A stretch of DNA of 64,000 bases, taken from the NCBI RefSeq assembly GCF_001612965.1, contig NZ_BDBL01000015.1, positions 62,001-126,000 on the forward strand, read 5' to 3'. Under the pieces are notes generated by a model, which was given only the letters and a program-made list of their open reading frames with translations, was not told where the DNA came from and did no database searches. Of the stretch, positions 19,477-29,039 are shown piece after piece. The position numbers and the translations under genes were made by a program. The stretch's first letter is position 1; each line of letters starts with the position of its first letter. Source of the stretch: Nocardia kruczakiae NBRC 101016. Its GTDB lineage: Bacteria; Actinomycetota; Actinomycetes; Mycobacteriales; Mycobacteriaceae.

Positions 19477-20331
19477 ATGACTACTCGAGAACGAGAACCG
19501 GTGACAACTTCTGCGGTGCGCCCGGTGGGGCCGGGATCGGCGACCTGGCGCTGGGGCGTCGACTGGCGCGCGGTCCTCGCGAGCCGGGCGATCCTGCTGC
19601 TGGAGGTCGCCCATCCGGTCGTCGGCGCAGGCGTCATGGACCATTCCGAATTCCTCAGCGACCGATGGTCCCGCATCACCCGCACACTGGCGTCGGTGCG
19701 ACGTATCAACGGATTTCACGGATCCGAGGCCGCGGTCGCGGAAGGGCTGCGGTTGCGCGAGATCCACCGCGACATCACCGGAACCGATGCGCGGGGGCGG
19801 CGCTATCACGCATTGAACGCCGACGCCTATCTGTGGGTGCACGCCACCGGATACGCCGGCCCCGCGCAGGTGCGCGGCATCTTCGACGGCCGGATCGACG
19901 ACGACCGCGAGGAGGCGCTGTTCCATGAGTGGCGCGACCTCGCCGGCGTCCTGCGCATTCCCGAACGCGTCGTTCCGCGCAGCCGGGCCGAGTTCTGGGA
20001 GCACTACCGGCACACGGTCACCGACGTCCTGGAACGCAACGACGCCACGGACCTGCTTCTCGAACTCGACCGCCACCCCATGCCGGTCCCGCCGAAACTC
20101 CATACGCCGCAGGTGGTCTGGAACGGATTCGCCGTGCCGCTGGCCGCCCTGTTGCGCCTCACCACCGCCGGCATGATGCCACCCGAGCTGCGGGAGCGGC
20201 TGGGCGTGGCGTGGACACCGGCCCGCGAGCGGCAGTTCGACCGCGCCGTCACCGCCGTGCGTGCGCTGGACCGGGTACTGCCCGAGGCGGTGCGCCATCC
20301 GGTCGCCCGCCGCACCGACGTCCTGCCCTGA
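19477..20331 (+). CDS. DUF2236 oxygenase-like protein, paralogue 1
   Basis: A 284-residue member of DUF2236, the family of the rubber oxygenase Lcp and the fungal oxygenase MpaB, which use heme b to cleave isoprenoid chains (family knowledge). Seen here: EVAHPVVGAGVMDHS with His47, LREIHRDITG with His97 and LWVHATGYAG with His122. It is the only one of the three tandem paralogues that keeps all three histidines. ATG 19477 sits directly behind GGGAG. An ATG at 19396 with GGAG at good spacing would add 27 residues but would place repeat elements inside the gene. Substrate unknown. Confidence 0.78.
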   Translation: MTTREREPVTTSAVRPVGPGSATWRWGVDWRAVLASRAILLLEVAHPVVGAGVMDHSEFLSDRWSRITRTLASVRRINGFHGSEAAVAEGLRLREIHRDITGTDARGRRYHALNADAYLWVHATGYAGPAQVRGIFDGRIDDDREEALFHEWRDLAGVLRIPERVVPRSRAEFWEHYRHTVTDVLERNDATDLLLELDRHPMPVPPKLHTPQVVWNGFAVPLAALLRLTTAGMMPPELRERLGVAWTPARERQFDRAVTAVRALDRVLPEAVRHPVARRTDVLP

Positions 20332-20371
20332 ATCCCCTGCCCCGTCGCCGACGCCGGAAAAGGTAGCTCCC

Positions 20372-21256
20372 ATGTCCCAGCCGATGCCCGCCGATCCGGG
20401 CCCCGCCACGCTCGTCCCGCGCGCCCGCCACCGCGACACCGACGCGGTGGACACGGTGTTTCTCGCCGACGAGATCTCGGCGTGGCTGTCACCGGCCTAC
20501 GGCGCCGCGAACGTCGTCATGCAACTGGCCAACGCCGGCGTCGCCTACGGCGTCATGGAGAGCACCGTGGACAGCGGCAATCTGCACAAACATCCGATCA
20601 AACGCGGCCGCACCACCATGACCTACATCGCGGTGGCCGTGGCCGGCAATGCCCAGGACCGCCGCATCTATCGCGAGGCGGTGAACGCGGCACACCGCCA
20701 GGTGCGGTCCAGGCCGCGAAGTCCGGTGTCCTACAACGCTTTCGATCCGCGGCTGCAACTGTGGGTCGCGGCCTGTATGGCGGCGGTGTTCGAGGACACG
20801 CGGCGGCTGCGCGGCGGGCGCACCCGCCACGACCCCGAAACCGTCCATCGAGCCGCGGCGGTGTTCGCGACGACCCTGCAGGTGCCGCCCGAGTTGTGGC
20901 CGGCCGACCGTGCGGCATTCGAGCGCTACCGCACCGAACAACTCGATCGGCTCGATTTCGACGACCGCATGCGCGAATTCCTCATCGGCATCGCGCGGCT
21001 CGATTTCCTGCCGGCGCCGGTGTCGGCGGTGCTCGGAAACTGGAATCTGTTCATGACTCTCGGCTATCTGCCGCCGCAGCTACGCCGCAAACTGGGCTTT
21101 CGCTGGACCGCCGCCGAACAGCGCCGCTTCGATCGCTGGCAGCGAGTGCTGCGCGGGTTCGACCGGCTCACCCCGCCCGTCGTGGTGCGCCTGGGCATGC
21201 GCGCCACGGTGTGGGATATGCGCCTGCGCTACATCACCGGCGCCACCGTCGTCTGA
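20372..21256 (+). CDS. DUF2236 oxygenase-like protein, paralogue 2
   Basis: A 294-residue DUF2236 protein. The HP-motif position reads MQLANAGVAYGVMEST, with Asn54 where paralogue 1 has histidine, and the WVHAT position reads LWVAACMAAV (Ala133). One family-position histidine (His108, AVNAAHRQV) is kept. The C-terminal GYLPPQLRRKLGFRWTAAEQRRFDRW matches the family. Loss of likely cofactor-site residues suggests a different or non-catalytic role, for example as a partner subunit (inference). Start ATG 20372 is 40 bases after paralogue 1. Confidence 0.78.
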   Translation: MSQPMPADPGPATLVPRARHRDTDAVDTVFLADEISAWLSPAYGAANVVMQLANAGVAYGVMESTVDSGNLHKHPIKRGRTTMTYIAVAVAGNAQDRRIYREAVNAAHRQVRSRPRSPVSYNAFDPRLQLWVAACMAAVFEDTRRLRGGRTRHDPETVHRAAAVFATTLQVPPELWPADRAAFERYRTEQLDRLDFDDRMREFLIGIARLDFLPAPVSAVLGNWNLFMTLGYLPPQLRRKLGFRWTAAEQRRFDRWQRVLRGFDRLTPPVVVRLGMRATVWDMRLRYITGATVV

Positions 21257-21283
21257 CCGCATTCGTTCGAAGGAAAGATCATC

Positions 21284-22276
21284 GTGACATCTGAAAGCAG
21301 CGCGCCCGCACGCACTCTCGCTCCCGAACCGGAACTCACCGTCGACGGCGAAGCGGTCGAGCTCATCGCCCCGGACTCGCTGACCGCCGAGATGGTCGGC
21401 CACTGGACCTACCTGATCCTGGAGGCCGCCGCCTTCCTGATGCAGGGCATGCATCCGGTGATCGCCGAGGTCACCGATCGCTATTCCATCGCTCGCACCG
21501 ATCCGGGCGGGCGCGCGATCCGCTCGGTGGATTCGGTGCTGCGCTGGACCTACGGCGGACTCGAGGCGGTCGAGGAGGGCCGGCGGCTGCGGTCGCTGCA
21601 TCAGCCGCTGACCATGCGCAACGCCGACGGCAAACACATCAGTGCCTTGGATCCCGGTGCGTACCAATGGGTTATCGCCACCGCCTACATCACCACCCTC
21701 AACGCCGGACCGCTGTTGATCGGGCGGGAATTCACCGTTGCCGAACAGGAGGAGTTGCTGCGCGACAACCGCCGCCTCGCGCGCCTGCTGCGCGTCCCGA
21801 TGAAGGGCTATCCCGCCAGCCGCGCCGAATTCGAGCGCTACTTCGACCGGATGATCGACACGACACTCGAGGCCCGCCCGGAAACGCTGGACAGTGTCGA
21901 CCAGCTGCGCCACGGCAAGGGCCGGCCCGAGGCGATGGCACGGATCCCCGCGCCGGTGCGCCCGCTGGTCGAGTTCGCGCTGCGCCCGGCCATGCGGATG
22001 ACGTACCTGGCGTTGATCGCCGCCATGGACCCGCGGATCCGGGCCATGCTCGACATCGAACCGACCCGCCGCGAACAGCGGCAGGTGCGGGTCGTCTTCA
22101 CCGCGGTGCGGGTGGCCTACCGGATACTGCCGGACCGGCTGACCTACTTCCCCCTCGCCTACCACGCCCGCAAACACCATCAGTGCATCCAGGCCATGAA
22201 GCGCCGCGAGCTGAAGTCGGCGGCCTACCGGGTGCGCCCGAAGCAGCCGTTGCGGCCCGCTCCCGATCCGAAGTGA
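21284..22276 (+). CDS. DUF2236 oxygenase-like protein, paralogue 3
   Basis: A 330-residue DUF2236 protein. FLMQGMHPVIAEVTDRYS keeps His57 and LRSLHQPLT keeps His106, but the WVHAT position reads QWVIATAYIT (Ile131). GTG 21284 has GAAGGAAAG upstream, 27 bases after paralogue 2, so the three genes form one operon. Family knowledge: heme-dependent isoprenoid-cleaving oxygenases; bacterial short members lack characterised substrates. The tail is basic (KRRELKSAAYRVRPKQ). Confidence 0.8.
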   Translation: MTSESSAPARTLAPEPELTVDGEAVELIAPDSLTAEMVGHWTYLILEAAAFLMQGMHPVIAEVTDRYSIARTDPGGRAIRSVDSVLRWTYGGLEAVEEGRRLRSLHQPLTMRNADGKHISALDPGAYQWVIATAYITTLNAGPLLIGREFTVAEQEELLRDNRRLARLLRVPMKGYPASRAEFERYFDRMIDTTLEARPETLDSVDQLRHGKGRPEAMARIPAPVRPLVEFALRPAMRMTYLALIAAMDPRIRAMLDIEPTRREQRQVRVVFTAVRVAYRILPDRLTYFPLAYHARKHHQCIQAMKRRELKSAAYRVRPKQPLRPAPDPK

Positions 22277-22417
22277 GGGCGATGACGGATTCCCGCCATC
22301 GCGCGCTGGCCGAAGATGTGCGCTGGTCCCGTAACCGGGCGCCCTGTGCACCGGACGGGCCCGATGACGGTGATACAAAGGGTGGACAACCCGCATCGCC
22401 GATCACAGGGAGTCCCG

Positions 22418-23062
22418 GTGACAGATCCCGCACGTCTCGCCGGCCTGATCCCCGGCGGGCTGGACACCCTGGATCCGACCGCCCGCAAGATCGTCACCGC
22501 CGCCCGAATGTGCTTCACCGACAACGGTTTCGCCGAGACCACCATGCAGCGCATCGCCGAGACCGCGGGGGTGGGCGTGGCCACCGTCTACCGCCGGTTC
22601 GGTCACAAACAGCATCTGGTCCGCCTGGCCATCCTGGACGAGGCGCTGCGCCTGACCACGCTGCTCGCCGAGGTGGCCGACCACGCCACCGGCCCGGAGG
22701 AGGCGACCACCGAGGTGTTCGCCGCCTTCGTGCACGAGGCGTCGGCGCCGAAACTGCTCACCCGCAGCATCCGCGAATCGCCGGCCGCCGGGGAACTCAC
22801 CGACTTCCTCACCGACGACACCGCCATCGGCGTCTCCCGCACGCTCGTCACCAACCATCTGCGGCGCTGGCAGGACACCGGTCAACTGGCCGCCGACCTG
22901 GACCTCGCCATCGTCGGGGAAATGATCGCCCGGCTGATGATGTCACTGATCGAAACTCCGGCCTCCGTCATCCCGCTGCAGGACACCGCGAAGGCCCGCG
23001 ACTTCGCCCGCACCTATCTGGTGCCACTACTACAGACCTGGCGCGTCGCGCCCGGCAGCTAA
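22418..23062 (+). CDS. TetR-family regulator
   Basis: A 214-residue TetR protein with the DNA-binding helices IVTAARMCFTDNGFAETTMQ, then IAETAGVGVATVYRRFGHK (residues ~24-68), and a ligand-binding helical C-terminus. GTG 22418 with AGGGAG upstream is preferred to in-frame starts at 22364 or 22316. It is the last gene of the DUF2236 operon and is the best local candidate to bind the CTATCA repeats upstream, though no such repeat is seen before its own start. Confidence 0.88.
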   Translation: MTDPARLAGLIPGGLDTLDPTARKIVTAARMCFTDNGFAETTMQRIAETAGVGVATVYRRFGHKQHLVRLAILDEALRLTTLLAEVADHATGPEEATTEVFAAFVHEASAPKLLTRSIRESPAAGELTDFLTDDTAIGVSRTLVTNHLRRWQDTGQLAADLDLAIVGEMIARLMMSLIETPASVIPLQDTAKARDFARTYLVPLLQTWRVAPGS

Positions 23063-23079
23063 CGGCCCGAACCGCCGCC

Positions 23080-23373
23080 GCGGCCCGCGCCGGCCCGCCC
23101 ACGCTGTGCAACAACGTCGGCAGCGGAACCATTGCCCTGCAGTCGAATCTGCACCGCCCCTTCCTCGGCGTGCGCCTCACCACCGGCGAACACACCGACA
23201 CCGAAGGTGCCTCGAGCGATACGCTGGGCGAATTGTTCTGCGGCACAACTCAACCGGAGAACGTGGCAGCACTACAGCAACTTGCCGGCCGCTGGAACCG
23301 GCGACTACTTCGACGGCACCACCGACTATCCGGCCGACGCCGCGGCGGTCGCCGAACTCCTCACCGGAACCTG
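23080..23373 (+). pseudogene. possible decayed coding remnant, two frames
   Basis: After the TetR stop there is plausible coding sequence in one frame (GTIALQSNLHRPFLGVRLTT up to about 23290), and another frame then carries AAGTGDYFDGTTDYPADAAA up to a TGA near 23371. Both halves have coding-like third-position GC, consistent with a frameshift joining parts of one degraded gene. I do not recognise the family. A non-coding origin is also possible. Confidence 0.3.
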
Positions 23374-23643
23374 ACCGGAACTGGCGGTCCGCAGCGGCTC
23401 GAAACGGATTCCGCTCGGCCGCAACCGGTTCCGACGATGCACCGCACTATCACCTAGTCGAGCGTCCAAATTATTCTCACCTGCGAAAACATATGTGAGA
23501 ACAAGACGGCCGTACGGCGTTAACGGTATGATCACAGTGGGTTTACGGTCTCGCCACAACGGCCTCGGTACTCTGAAACGGTCTACAGCGACGTATGATT
23601 CTCTGCTCATCGCACAGCAATTCATGCTACAAGGGGACGCTAC

Positions 23644-24507
23644 GTGTCGAATCCTGTGTATGCCCGCGTTCTGGGCCCTTTGACCCTCGCCCTCGACAAT
23701 CGCAATGCGACGCCGACCGCCCAGAAACAACGGCAATTGCTGGCCTTGTTGTTGATTCGGCATTCGACGGTGGTTCCGGTCACGACACTCATCGAAGAGC
23801 TGTGGAACGACGATCCGCCTCGCAGCGCGATAACGGTCGTGCAGACCTATGTCCTGGGAATCCGAAAGAAGATGGCGCAGTATCTGGAGGTCGATCAGGG
23901 CGAAATCGCGGACAGATATCTCCGCACCTGGAGCAAGGGTTATATGTTCGACGCCCAGGATTGTGTACTGGACGTGCGCGACTACCGCACGATGACCGAT
24001 GCCGCCCGCTGCGCGTTGAATGCCGGTGACGATCTGCGCGCGGTGGATCTGTTCACCGCGGCCGAAGCGCTGTGGACCGGTCCGGCGCTGCTGGACGTCG
24101 AGTGCGGCCTGCCTTTGTCGGCCGAGTTGTCGCATCTGGAACAGGTGCGGCTGACCGACCTCGAGCTGCGCATCGAAGCCCAGCTGCGGCTGGGCCGCTA
24201 CCGGGAGGTCTGCCCCGACCTGGCACGACTGACCGCGGAACAGCCCCTGCACGAACGACTGCAGGCGTACTACATGTACGCGCTGTGCCGTTCCGGCCGA
24301 CGCCATCGCGCCCTCGAGTCCTACCATGAATTCGCCCGTTCCCTGCAGCGGGAGCTCGGCCTGGATCCGTGCGTCAAACTGCGCCGATTACACAACGACA
24401 TCCTCAACGCCTCCGACGAATCGGTGACCCTGATGCTCGAACGCCGGCACGCCGGATATCTGATCGGCTGGCAGGCGGGCGCGCAACGCTCGGCCACGCC
24501 CGCCTGA
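23644..24507 (+). CDS. SARP-family activator of the PKS cluster
   Basis: A 287-residue AfsR/DnrI/ActII-4-type regulator. Residues ~5-95 form an OmpR-like winged helix (VLGPLTLALD, QKQRQLLALLLIRHSTVVPV, IEELWNDDPPRSAITVVQTYV), and ~100-250 form the BTAD domain (HLEQVRLTDLELRIEAQLRLG). SARPs bind heptameric TCGAGxx repeats about 11 bases apart and activate antibiotic clusters; such repeats occur in both divergent promoters of this locus. GTG 23644 follows AAGGGG. It converges on accC with 10 bases between. Likely the pathway-specific switch. Confidence 0.92.
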   Translation: MSNPVYARVLGPLTLALDNRNATPTAQKQRQLLALLLIRHSTVVPVTTLIEELWNDDPPRSAITVVQTYVLGIRKKMAQYLEVDQGEIADRYLRTWSKGYMFDAQDCVLDVRDYRTMTDAARCALNAGDDLRAVDLFTAAEALWTGPALLDVECGLPLSAELSHLEQVRLTDLELRIEAQLRLGRYREVCPDLARLTAEQPLHERLQAYYMYALCRSGRRHRALESYHEFARSLQRELGLDPCVKLRRLHNDILNASDESVTLMLERRHAGYLIGWQAGAQRSATPA

Positions 24508-24517
24508 TCCGGCACGC

Positions 24518-25876
24518 TCATTCCGGGGCGGTACCCTCGAACATTTCCTCCACCAGAGCGGTGGTATGGGTACCGGCTCGGAATTTCGGCTGATCGAGGA
24601 CGTCCAGCAGGAATTCGCGCGTGGTGCACAATCTTTCGCCGCGCACCCGGAATTCGGCCAGCGCCCGGTTCATCCGCGCTATCGCGGCATCGCGGTCGGG
24701 GGCCCACACGATCACCTTCGCGAGCAGTGAATCGTAGTCCGGCGGAACCGAATAACCCGCCCGGATATGGGTGTCGATTCGCGTGAACGGACCGCCGGGC
24801 GCGGTGAATTCGGAAATCCTCGCGGGCGTCGGCGCGAATCCGGCCGCCGGATTCTCGGCATTGATCCGGCATTCGATCGCGGCGCCCTTCGGCTGAATGC
24901 GGTCCTGTGTCCATGCCAGGGGTTCGCCGGCGGCGATCCGGATCTGCTCGGCGATCAGGTCGATACCGGTGACCATTTCGGTGACCGGATGTTCGACCTG
25001 AATTCGGCAATTCACTTCCATGAAGTAGTAGTTGCCGGCCGAGTCGAGCAGGAATTCGACGGTGCCCGCTCCGGTGTATCCGGCGGCGAGGACCCCGTCG
25101 ACCGCGGACCGGCCGATCCGGGCGGCCAACCCGTCCGGTAGCCGCGGCGCAGGTGACTCCTCCACCAGTTTCTGGTGCCTGCGCTGCACCGAGCAGTCCC
25201 GTTCGCCGAGATGGACGCCCGCGCCGAAGCTGTCGCACAGCACCTGGACCTCCACGTGCCGGGCACCGTCGAGATACCTCTCGACATACACCCGGCTGTC
25301 GCCGAAGAGCATCCCGGCCGTGGCACGAGTGTCCCGGTAGGCCCGGGCGAAATCGGCGCCGTCGTGCACCACCGCCATCCCGCGCCCGCCGCCACCGGCG
25401 GCGGCCTTGATGATCACCGGGTACCCGATCCGGTCCGCGAGCGCCTGTGCCTCGTCGAAGTCGAGCGCGTCGAGACTGCCCGGAAGCAGCGGCAGTCCGG
25501 CTTTGGCCATCAGCGTGCGGGCCGACTGCTTGTCACCCAGCTCGGCCATGACGTCCGCGGGCGGTCCGATCAGCGTGACCCCGGCGGCCCGGCAGGCATC
25601 GGCGAAATCCGGTGACTCCGAAAGGAATCCGTAGCCCGGATGGATGGCGTCGGCGCCGGTGATCTCCGCGGCCGTCAAGACGGCGGCCGCGTCGAGATAG
25701 CTGCGTTTGGCCGCGGCCGGACCGATCCGCACGGCCTCGTCGGCGAATTCCACGACCGCCGAATCGTGGTCGGCCGCCGAATAGACCGCCACCGTGGGCA
25801 CGCCCATCTCACGGCAGGTGCGGGCGACACGCAGCGCGATCTCACCGCGGTTGGCGATCAGGATCTTGTCGAACAT
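24518..25876 (-). CDS. accC: acetyl-CoA carboxylase, biotin carboxylase subunit
   Basis: A 452-residue biotin carboxylase: N-terminal domain MFDKILIANRGEIALRVART, ATP-grasp with AAAGGGGRGM near 158-167, LGERDCSVQRRHQKLVEE, and MEVNCRIQVEHPVTE near 285. It ends without a BCCP domain, unlike the long AccA3-type alpha subunits usual in actinomycetes. It carboxylates the biotin of BCCP (encoded at 35.8 kb) using ATP and bicarbonate. The start at 25876 follows GGGAGG. It is 10 bases after the accDA stop, forming a two-gene operon that supplies malonyl-CoA for the PKS (inference from context). Confidence 0.93.
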   Translation of the reverse strand: MFDKILIANRGEIALRVARTCREMGVPTVAVYSAADHDSAVVEFADEAVRIGPAAAKRSYLDAAAVLTAAEITGADAIHPGYGFLSESPDFADACRAAGVTLIGPPADVMAELGDKQSARTLMAKAGLPLLPGSLDALDFDEAQALADRIGYPVIIKAAAGGGGRGMAVVHDGADFARAYRDTRATAGMLFGDSRVYVERYLDGARHVEVQVLCDSFGAGVHLGERDCSVQRRHQKLVEESPAPRLPDGLAARIGRSAVDGVLAAGYTGAGTVEFLLDSAGNYYFMEVNCRIQVEHPVTEMVTGIDLIAEQIRIAAGEPLAWTQDRIQPKGAAIECRINAENPAAGFAPTPARISEFTAPGGPFTRIDTHIRAGYSVPPDYDSLLAKVIVWAPDRDAAIARMNRALAEFRVRGERLCTTREFLLDVLDQPKFRAGTHTTALVEEMFEGTAPE

Positions 25877-25886
25877 CGCGCCTCCC

Positions 25887-27557
25887 TCACGCCGCCGTGC
25901 GGGCGGCCACCGGAACACCGAAGCGACGGAATCTGGCTCGCCGCTCGGCCGCCAACTCCTCGCCGCTGCGCCCGATCAAGGCCCGCAGCGTCTCGGCCAG
26001 GGCGGAGTGCAGCCGCTCGGCCGCCACCCGTGGCGCCGTGGCGCCGTCGTGGCCGGGCAGGACACCGTCGACGATGCCCAGCCGCAGCAGCTCGCGAGCG
26101 GTGAGGTGCAGTGCCGCAGCGGCTTCGGCCGAGGCGCTCGGATCGTTCCACACGATGGCCGCACACCCTTCGGGGCTGATCACCGAGTAGACCGAGTCGG
26201 CCAGCATCAGCACGCGATTGGCGACCGCGAGCGCCAGCGCGCCGCCGCTGCCGCCCTCGCCGATCACCACACTGATCACCGGAACGCGCAGGGCCGACAT
26301 CAGGCGGATGTTCTCGGCGATGGCCACAGCCTGGCCCTGTTCCTCGGCGGTCGCTCCCGGATAGGCGCCGGGGGTGTCGACGAGCGTGACGACGGGCAGC
26401 CCGAGCTTTTCGGCCAGGCGCATGAGCCGGGCGGCCTTGCGATATCCCGGCGGCGTGGGCATGCCGAAGTTGCGTGCCATGAGCTCCTTGGGATCGTGCC
26501 CCTTCTGCTGGCCGATCACCATCACCGGCCGGTCGCCGAGCCAGGCCGGACCGCCGACGACGGCGGGACAGTCGGCACCGATGCGGTCGCCGCGCAGTTC
26601 GAGGAATCCGTCGAACGCGAGAGCCACATAGTCCAGGGCGGTGGGCCGGCTGATCTCACGCGCCCGGCGGACCTGGACCCAGGCCTCGGTCTCGGGCAGC
26701 GAATGCGGATCGGTGACGATCTCGGCCGCCGCACCCGGTTCGCCGGTGGGGTCGACCGGACCCGCGATGCGCAGCAGCGAACCCAGCGTCGCGCGCAGGC
26801 CCGAGCGGGGCACGATCATATCGATGAGGCCGTGTTCGAGCAGGAATTCCGCGGTCTGGAACCGCGGCGGCAGTTCCTGGCGGATCGTCTGCTCGATGAC
26901 CCGGCGCCCGGCGAAGCCGAGCCGGGCGCCCGGTTCGGCGATCAGCACGTCGGTCAGCGTCGCGAACGACGCGGCGACACCGCCGTAGGTCGGATCGGTG
27001 ATCAGGCTGACGGTGAGGATGCCCGCGCGATCGAGCTGCTCGAGCGCGGCGCTGGTCTTGGCCATCTGCATCAGCGACAGCGGCCCCTCCTGCATCCGGG
27101 CGCCGCCGGACGCGGTGACCAGAAGCAGCGGAATACGCTCGGCCAGAGCGTATTCCGCCGCCACGGTGATCATCTCACCGACCGCGGTACCCAGGCTGCC
27201 ACCGAGGAAGCGGAAGTCCATCGCGACGATCACCACCGCGGCGCCCTCGATGCGTGCGGTCGCGCACACCACCGCATCCCGCAGCCCGGTGCGTGCCCGC
27301 GCACCGGACAGCCGGTCGGCATACGGCACGACATCGTGGAAGTTCAGCGGGTCGTCCTCGGTGCCGGCGATCGGCAGCGGCTCGAACCGGCCCTCGTCGG
27401 CCAGCTGGCGCAATCGCTGCTCGGCGGACAGCGTGGTGTGTCGGCCGCATTCACCGCAGACGCCCAGGTCGCGGTCGAAACGCTTGCGATACAGCGGAAT
27501 CCGGCAGCCCGGGCACAGTACCCAGTCCGCGGTGTGGGAGCTTGGCGGCGTCTTCAC
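25887..27557 (-). CDS. fused AccD-AccA acetyl-CoA carboxyltransferase
   Basis: A 556-residue fusion. The N-terminal half is AccD-like with a zinc ribbon (Cys15, 18, 34, 37) and [22 protein letters not shown]; the C-terminal half is AccA-like ([49 protein letters not shown]). It transfers carboxyl from biotin to acetyl-CoA. The E. coli-type two-subunit enzyme fused into one chain differs from the propionyl/acetyl AccD type of most actinomycetes. It is divergent from the KS gene, sharing a 213-base promoter region with SARP-like heptads. Confidence 0.92.
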   Translation of the reverse strand: MKTPPSSHTADWVLCPGCRIPLYRKRFDRDLGVCGECGRHTTLSAEQRLRQLADEGRFEPLPIAGTEDDPLNFHDVVPYADRLSGARARTGLRDAVVCATARIEGAAVVIVAMDFRFLGGSLGTAVGEMITVAAEYALAERIPLLLVTASGGARMQEGPLSLMQMAKTSAALEQLDRAGILTVSLITDPTYGGVAASFATLTDVLIAEPGARLGFAGRRVIEQTIRQELPPRFQTAEFLLEHGLIDMIVPRSGLRATLGSLLRIAGPVDPTGEPGAAAEIVTDPHSLPETEAWVQVRRAREISRPTALDYVALAFDGFLELRGDRIGADCPAVVGGPAWLGDRPVMVIGQQKGHDPKELMARNFGMPTPPGYRKAARLMRLAEKLGLPVVTLVDTPGAYPGATAEEQGQAVAIAENIRLMSALRVPVISVVIGEGGSGGALALAVANRVLMLADSVYSVISPEGCAAIVWNDPSASAEAAAALHLTARELLRLGIVDGVLPGHDGATAPRVAAERLHSALAETLRALIGRSGEELAAERRARFRRFGVPVAARTAA

Positions 27558-27633
27558 GGGGTGTCTCCTGTGCTCGATCGGCCACGGTCAGCCGGACCGC
27601 AGCGTCCGGTGTGCTCAGGTTCGCCCCGCGCGC

Positions 27634-27726
27634 TCGAGGACAACTCGATCGCGGTGCTCGAGCGGGGCTAGAGCGGCCCGCTTCACCCTGATCGTGATCT
27701 CGGGGACTTTCGGGACTCTTCGGCGA
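27634..27726. promoter_or_regulatory. candidate SARP heptads between accDA and KS-alpha
   Basis: TCGAGGA at 27634, TCGATCG at 27645 (11 bases on) and TCGAGCG at 27658 (13 on) fit the SARP consensus TCGAGxx. A second set lies closer to the KS gene: TCGGGGA at 27700, TCGGGAC at 27710, TCGGCGA at 27720, with 10-base steps. The two sets could serve the two divergent promoters. The consensus and spacing are established for SARPs; binding here is inferred. Confidence 0.55.
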
Positions 27727-27770
27727 GAAGGGACAACAGCTGTGTACGCCAATGCATTCGGAGGTTCGTT

Positions 27771-29039
27771 ATGAACCGTCGCGTCGTCGTGACCGGGCTC
27801 GGGGTGCGTGCGCCCGGCGGCAACGGCAAGAACGAATTCTGGAAGTTGCTGTCGGACGGGCGCACCGCCACCCGCCGGATCAGCTTCTTCGACGCCTCCC
27901 CCTACCGGTCCCAGGTGGCGGGCGAGGCCGATTTCGACGCTGTCCGGGAAGGGTTGTCACCCAGGGAGATTCGGCGCATGGATCGCGCCGCCCAGTTCGC
28001 GGTGGTGTGTGCCCGCGAAGCGGTGGCCGACAGCGGACTCGCTGTGGACACGCTCGACCCGCAGCGCATCGGCGTCAGCCTCGGCAGTGCCGTGGCCGCG
28101 GCGACGAGCCTGGAACAGGAATATCTGGTGCTGTCGGACTCCGGCCGCGACTGGGTGGTCGACGAGAAGCACGTCTCGCCCTACATGTTCGACTACATGG
28201 TGCCGAGTGTGATGCCGGCCGAGGTGGCGTGGAGTGTGGGCGCCGAGGGCCCGGTGGCCATGGTGTCCAACGGGTGCACCTCCGGACTCGACTCGGTCGG
28301 GCACGCGGTGCAGTTGATCCGTGAGGGCTCCGCCGACGTGGTGCTGGCCGGCGCCGCCGATACCCCGATCACGCCGATCGTGGTGGCCTGCTTCGACGCG
28401 ATCAAGGCGACCACGCCGCGCAACGACGACGCCGAGCACGCCTCGCGCCCGTTCGACAACTCGCGCAACGGTTTCGTCCTCGCCGAAGGGGCGGCGATGT
28501 TCGTGCTCGAGGACTACGACAGCGCCCGCCGCCGCGGCGCGCGCATCTACGCCGAGATCACCGGTTATGCGACGCGCTGCAACGCCTACCACATGACCGG
28601 CCTCAAGGCCGACGGGCGCGAGATGGCCGAGGCGATCCGGGTGGCTCTCGACGAATCGCGGGTCGATCCCACCGCCGTCGACTACGTCAACGCGCACGGG
28701 TCGGGCACCCGCCAGAACGACCGCCACGAAACCGCCGCGGTGAAGCGCAGTCTCGGCGAGCACGCCTACGGCACTCCCATGAGCTCGATCAAATCGATGG
28801 TGGGTCATTCACTGGGCGCCATCGGTTCGGTGGAGATCGCGGCCTGCCTGCTCGCGCTGCAGCACCAGGTGGTGCCGCCGACGGCGAATCTGCACGAGCC
28901 GGATCCGGAATGCGATCTCGACTACGTCCCGCTCACCGCCCGCGACCACCGCATCGACACCGTACTGAGCGTCGGCAGCGGCTTCGGCGGCTTCCAGAGC
29001 GCCATGGTGCTGCGCCGGCCGCAGGGGGTGCCGGCATGA
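27771..29039 (+). CDS. type II PKS ketosynthase alpha (KS-alpha)
   Basis: A 422-residue ketosynthase with catalytic Cys169 ([16 protein letters not shown]), His309 ([12 protein letters not shown]), Lys341 and His346 ([11 protein letters not shown]). NGCTSGLD and the overall length match actinobacterial KS-alpha enzymes that condense malonyl-ACP units with their chain-length factor. The ATG is preceded by GGAGG (ATTCGGAGGTTCGTT). It overlaps the next gene by 4 bases. This is the core enzyme of the aromatic polyketide cluster. Confidence 0.96.
   Translation: MNRRVVVTGLGVRAPGGNGKNEFWKLLSDGRTATRRISFFDASPYRSQVAGEADFDAVREGLSPREIRRMDRAAQFAVVCAREAVADSGLAVDTLDPQRIGVSLGSAVAAATSLEQEYLVLSDSGRDWVVDEKHVSPYMFDYMVPSVMPAEVAWSVGAEGPVAMVSNGCTSGLDSVGHAVQLIREGSADVVLAGAADTPITPIVVACFDAIKATTPRNDDAEHASRPFDNSRNGFVLAEGAAMFVLEDYDSARRRGARIYAEITGYATRCNAYHMTGLKADGREMAEAIRVALDESRVDPTAVDYVNAHGSGTRQNDRHETAAVKRSLGEHAYGTPMSSIKSMVGHSLGAIGSVEIAACLLALQHQVVPPTANLHEPDPECDLDYVPLTARDHRIDTVLSVGSGFGGFQSAMVLRRPQGVPA

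Noticed and set aside
27634..27672. Interpretation of TCGAGGA...CTCGAGC as a transcription terminator stem
   Set aside because: It lies between divergent genes where no terminator is expected; the SARP-type spacing is a better explanation, although a stem can form.
28910..29035. 5' extension of the chain-length-factor frame into the KS gene
   Set aside because: The ATGA overlap at 29036 and CLF family start ([10 protein letters not shown]) identify the true start; the extension is Arg-rich shadow.
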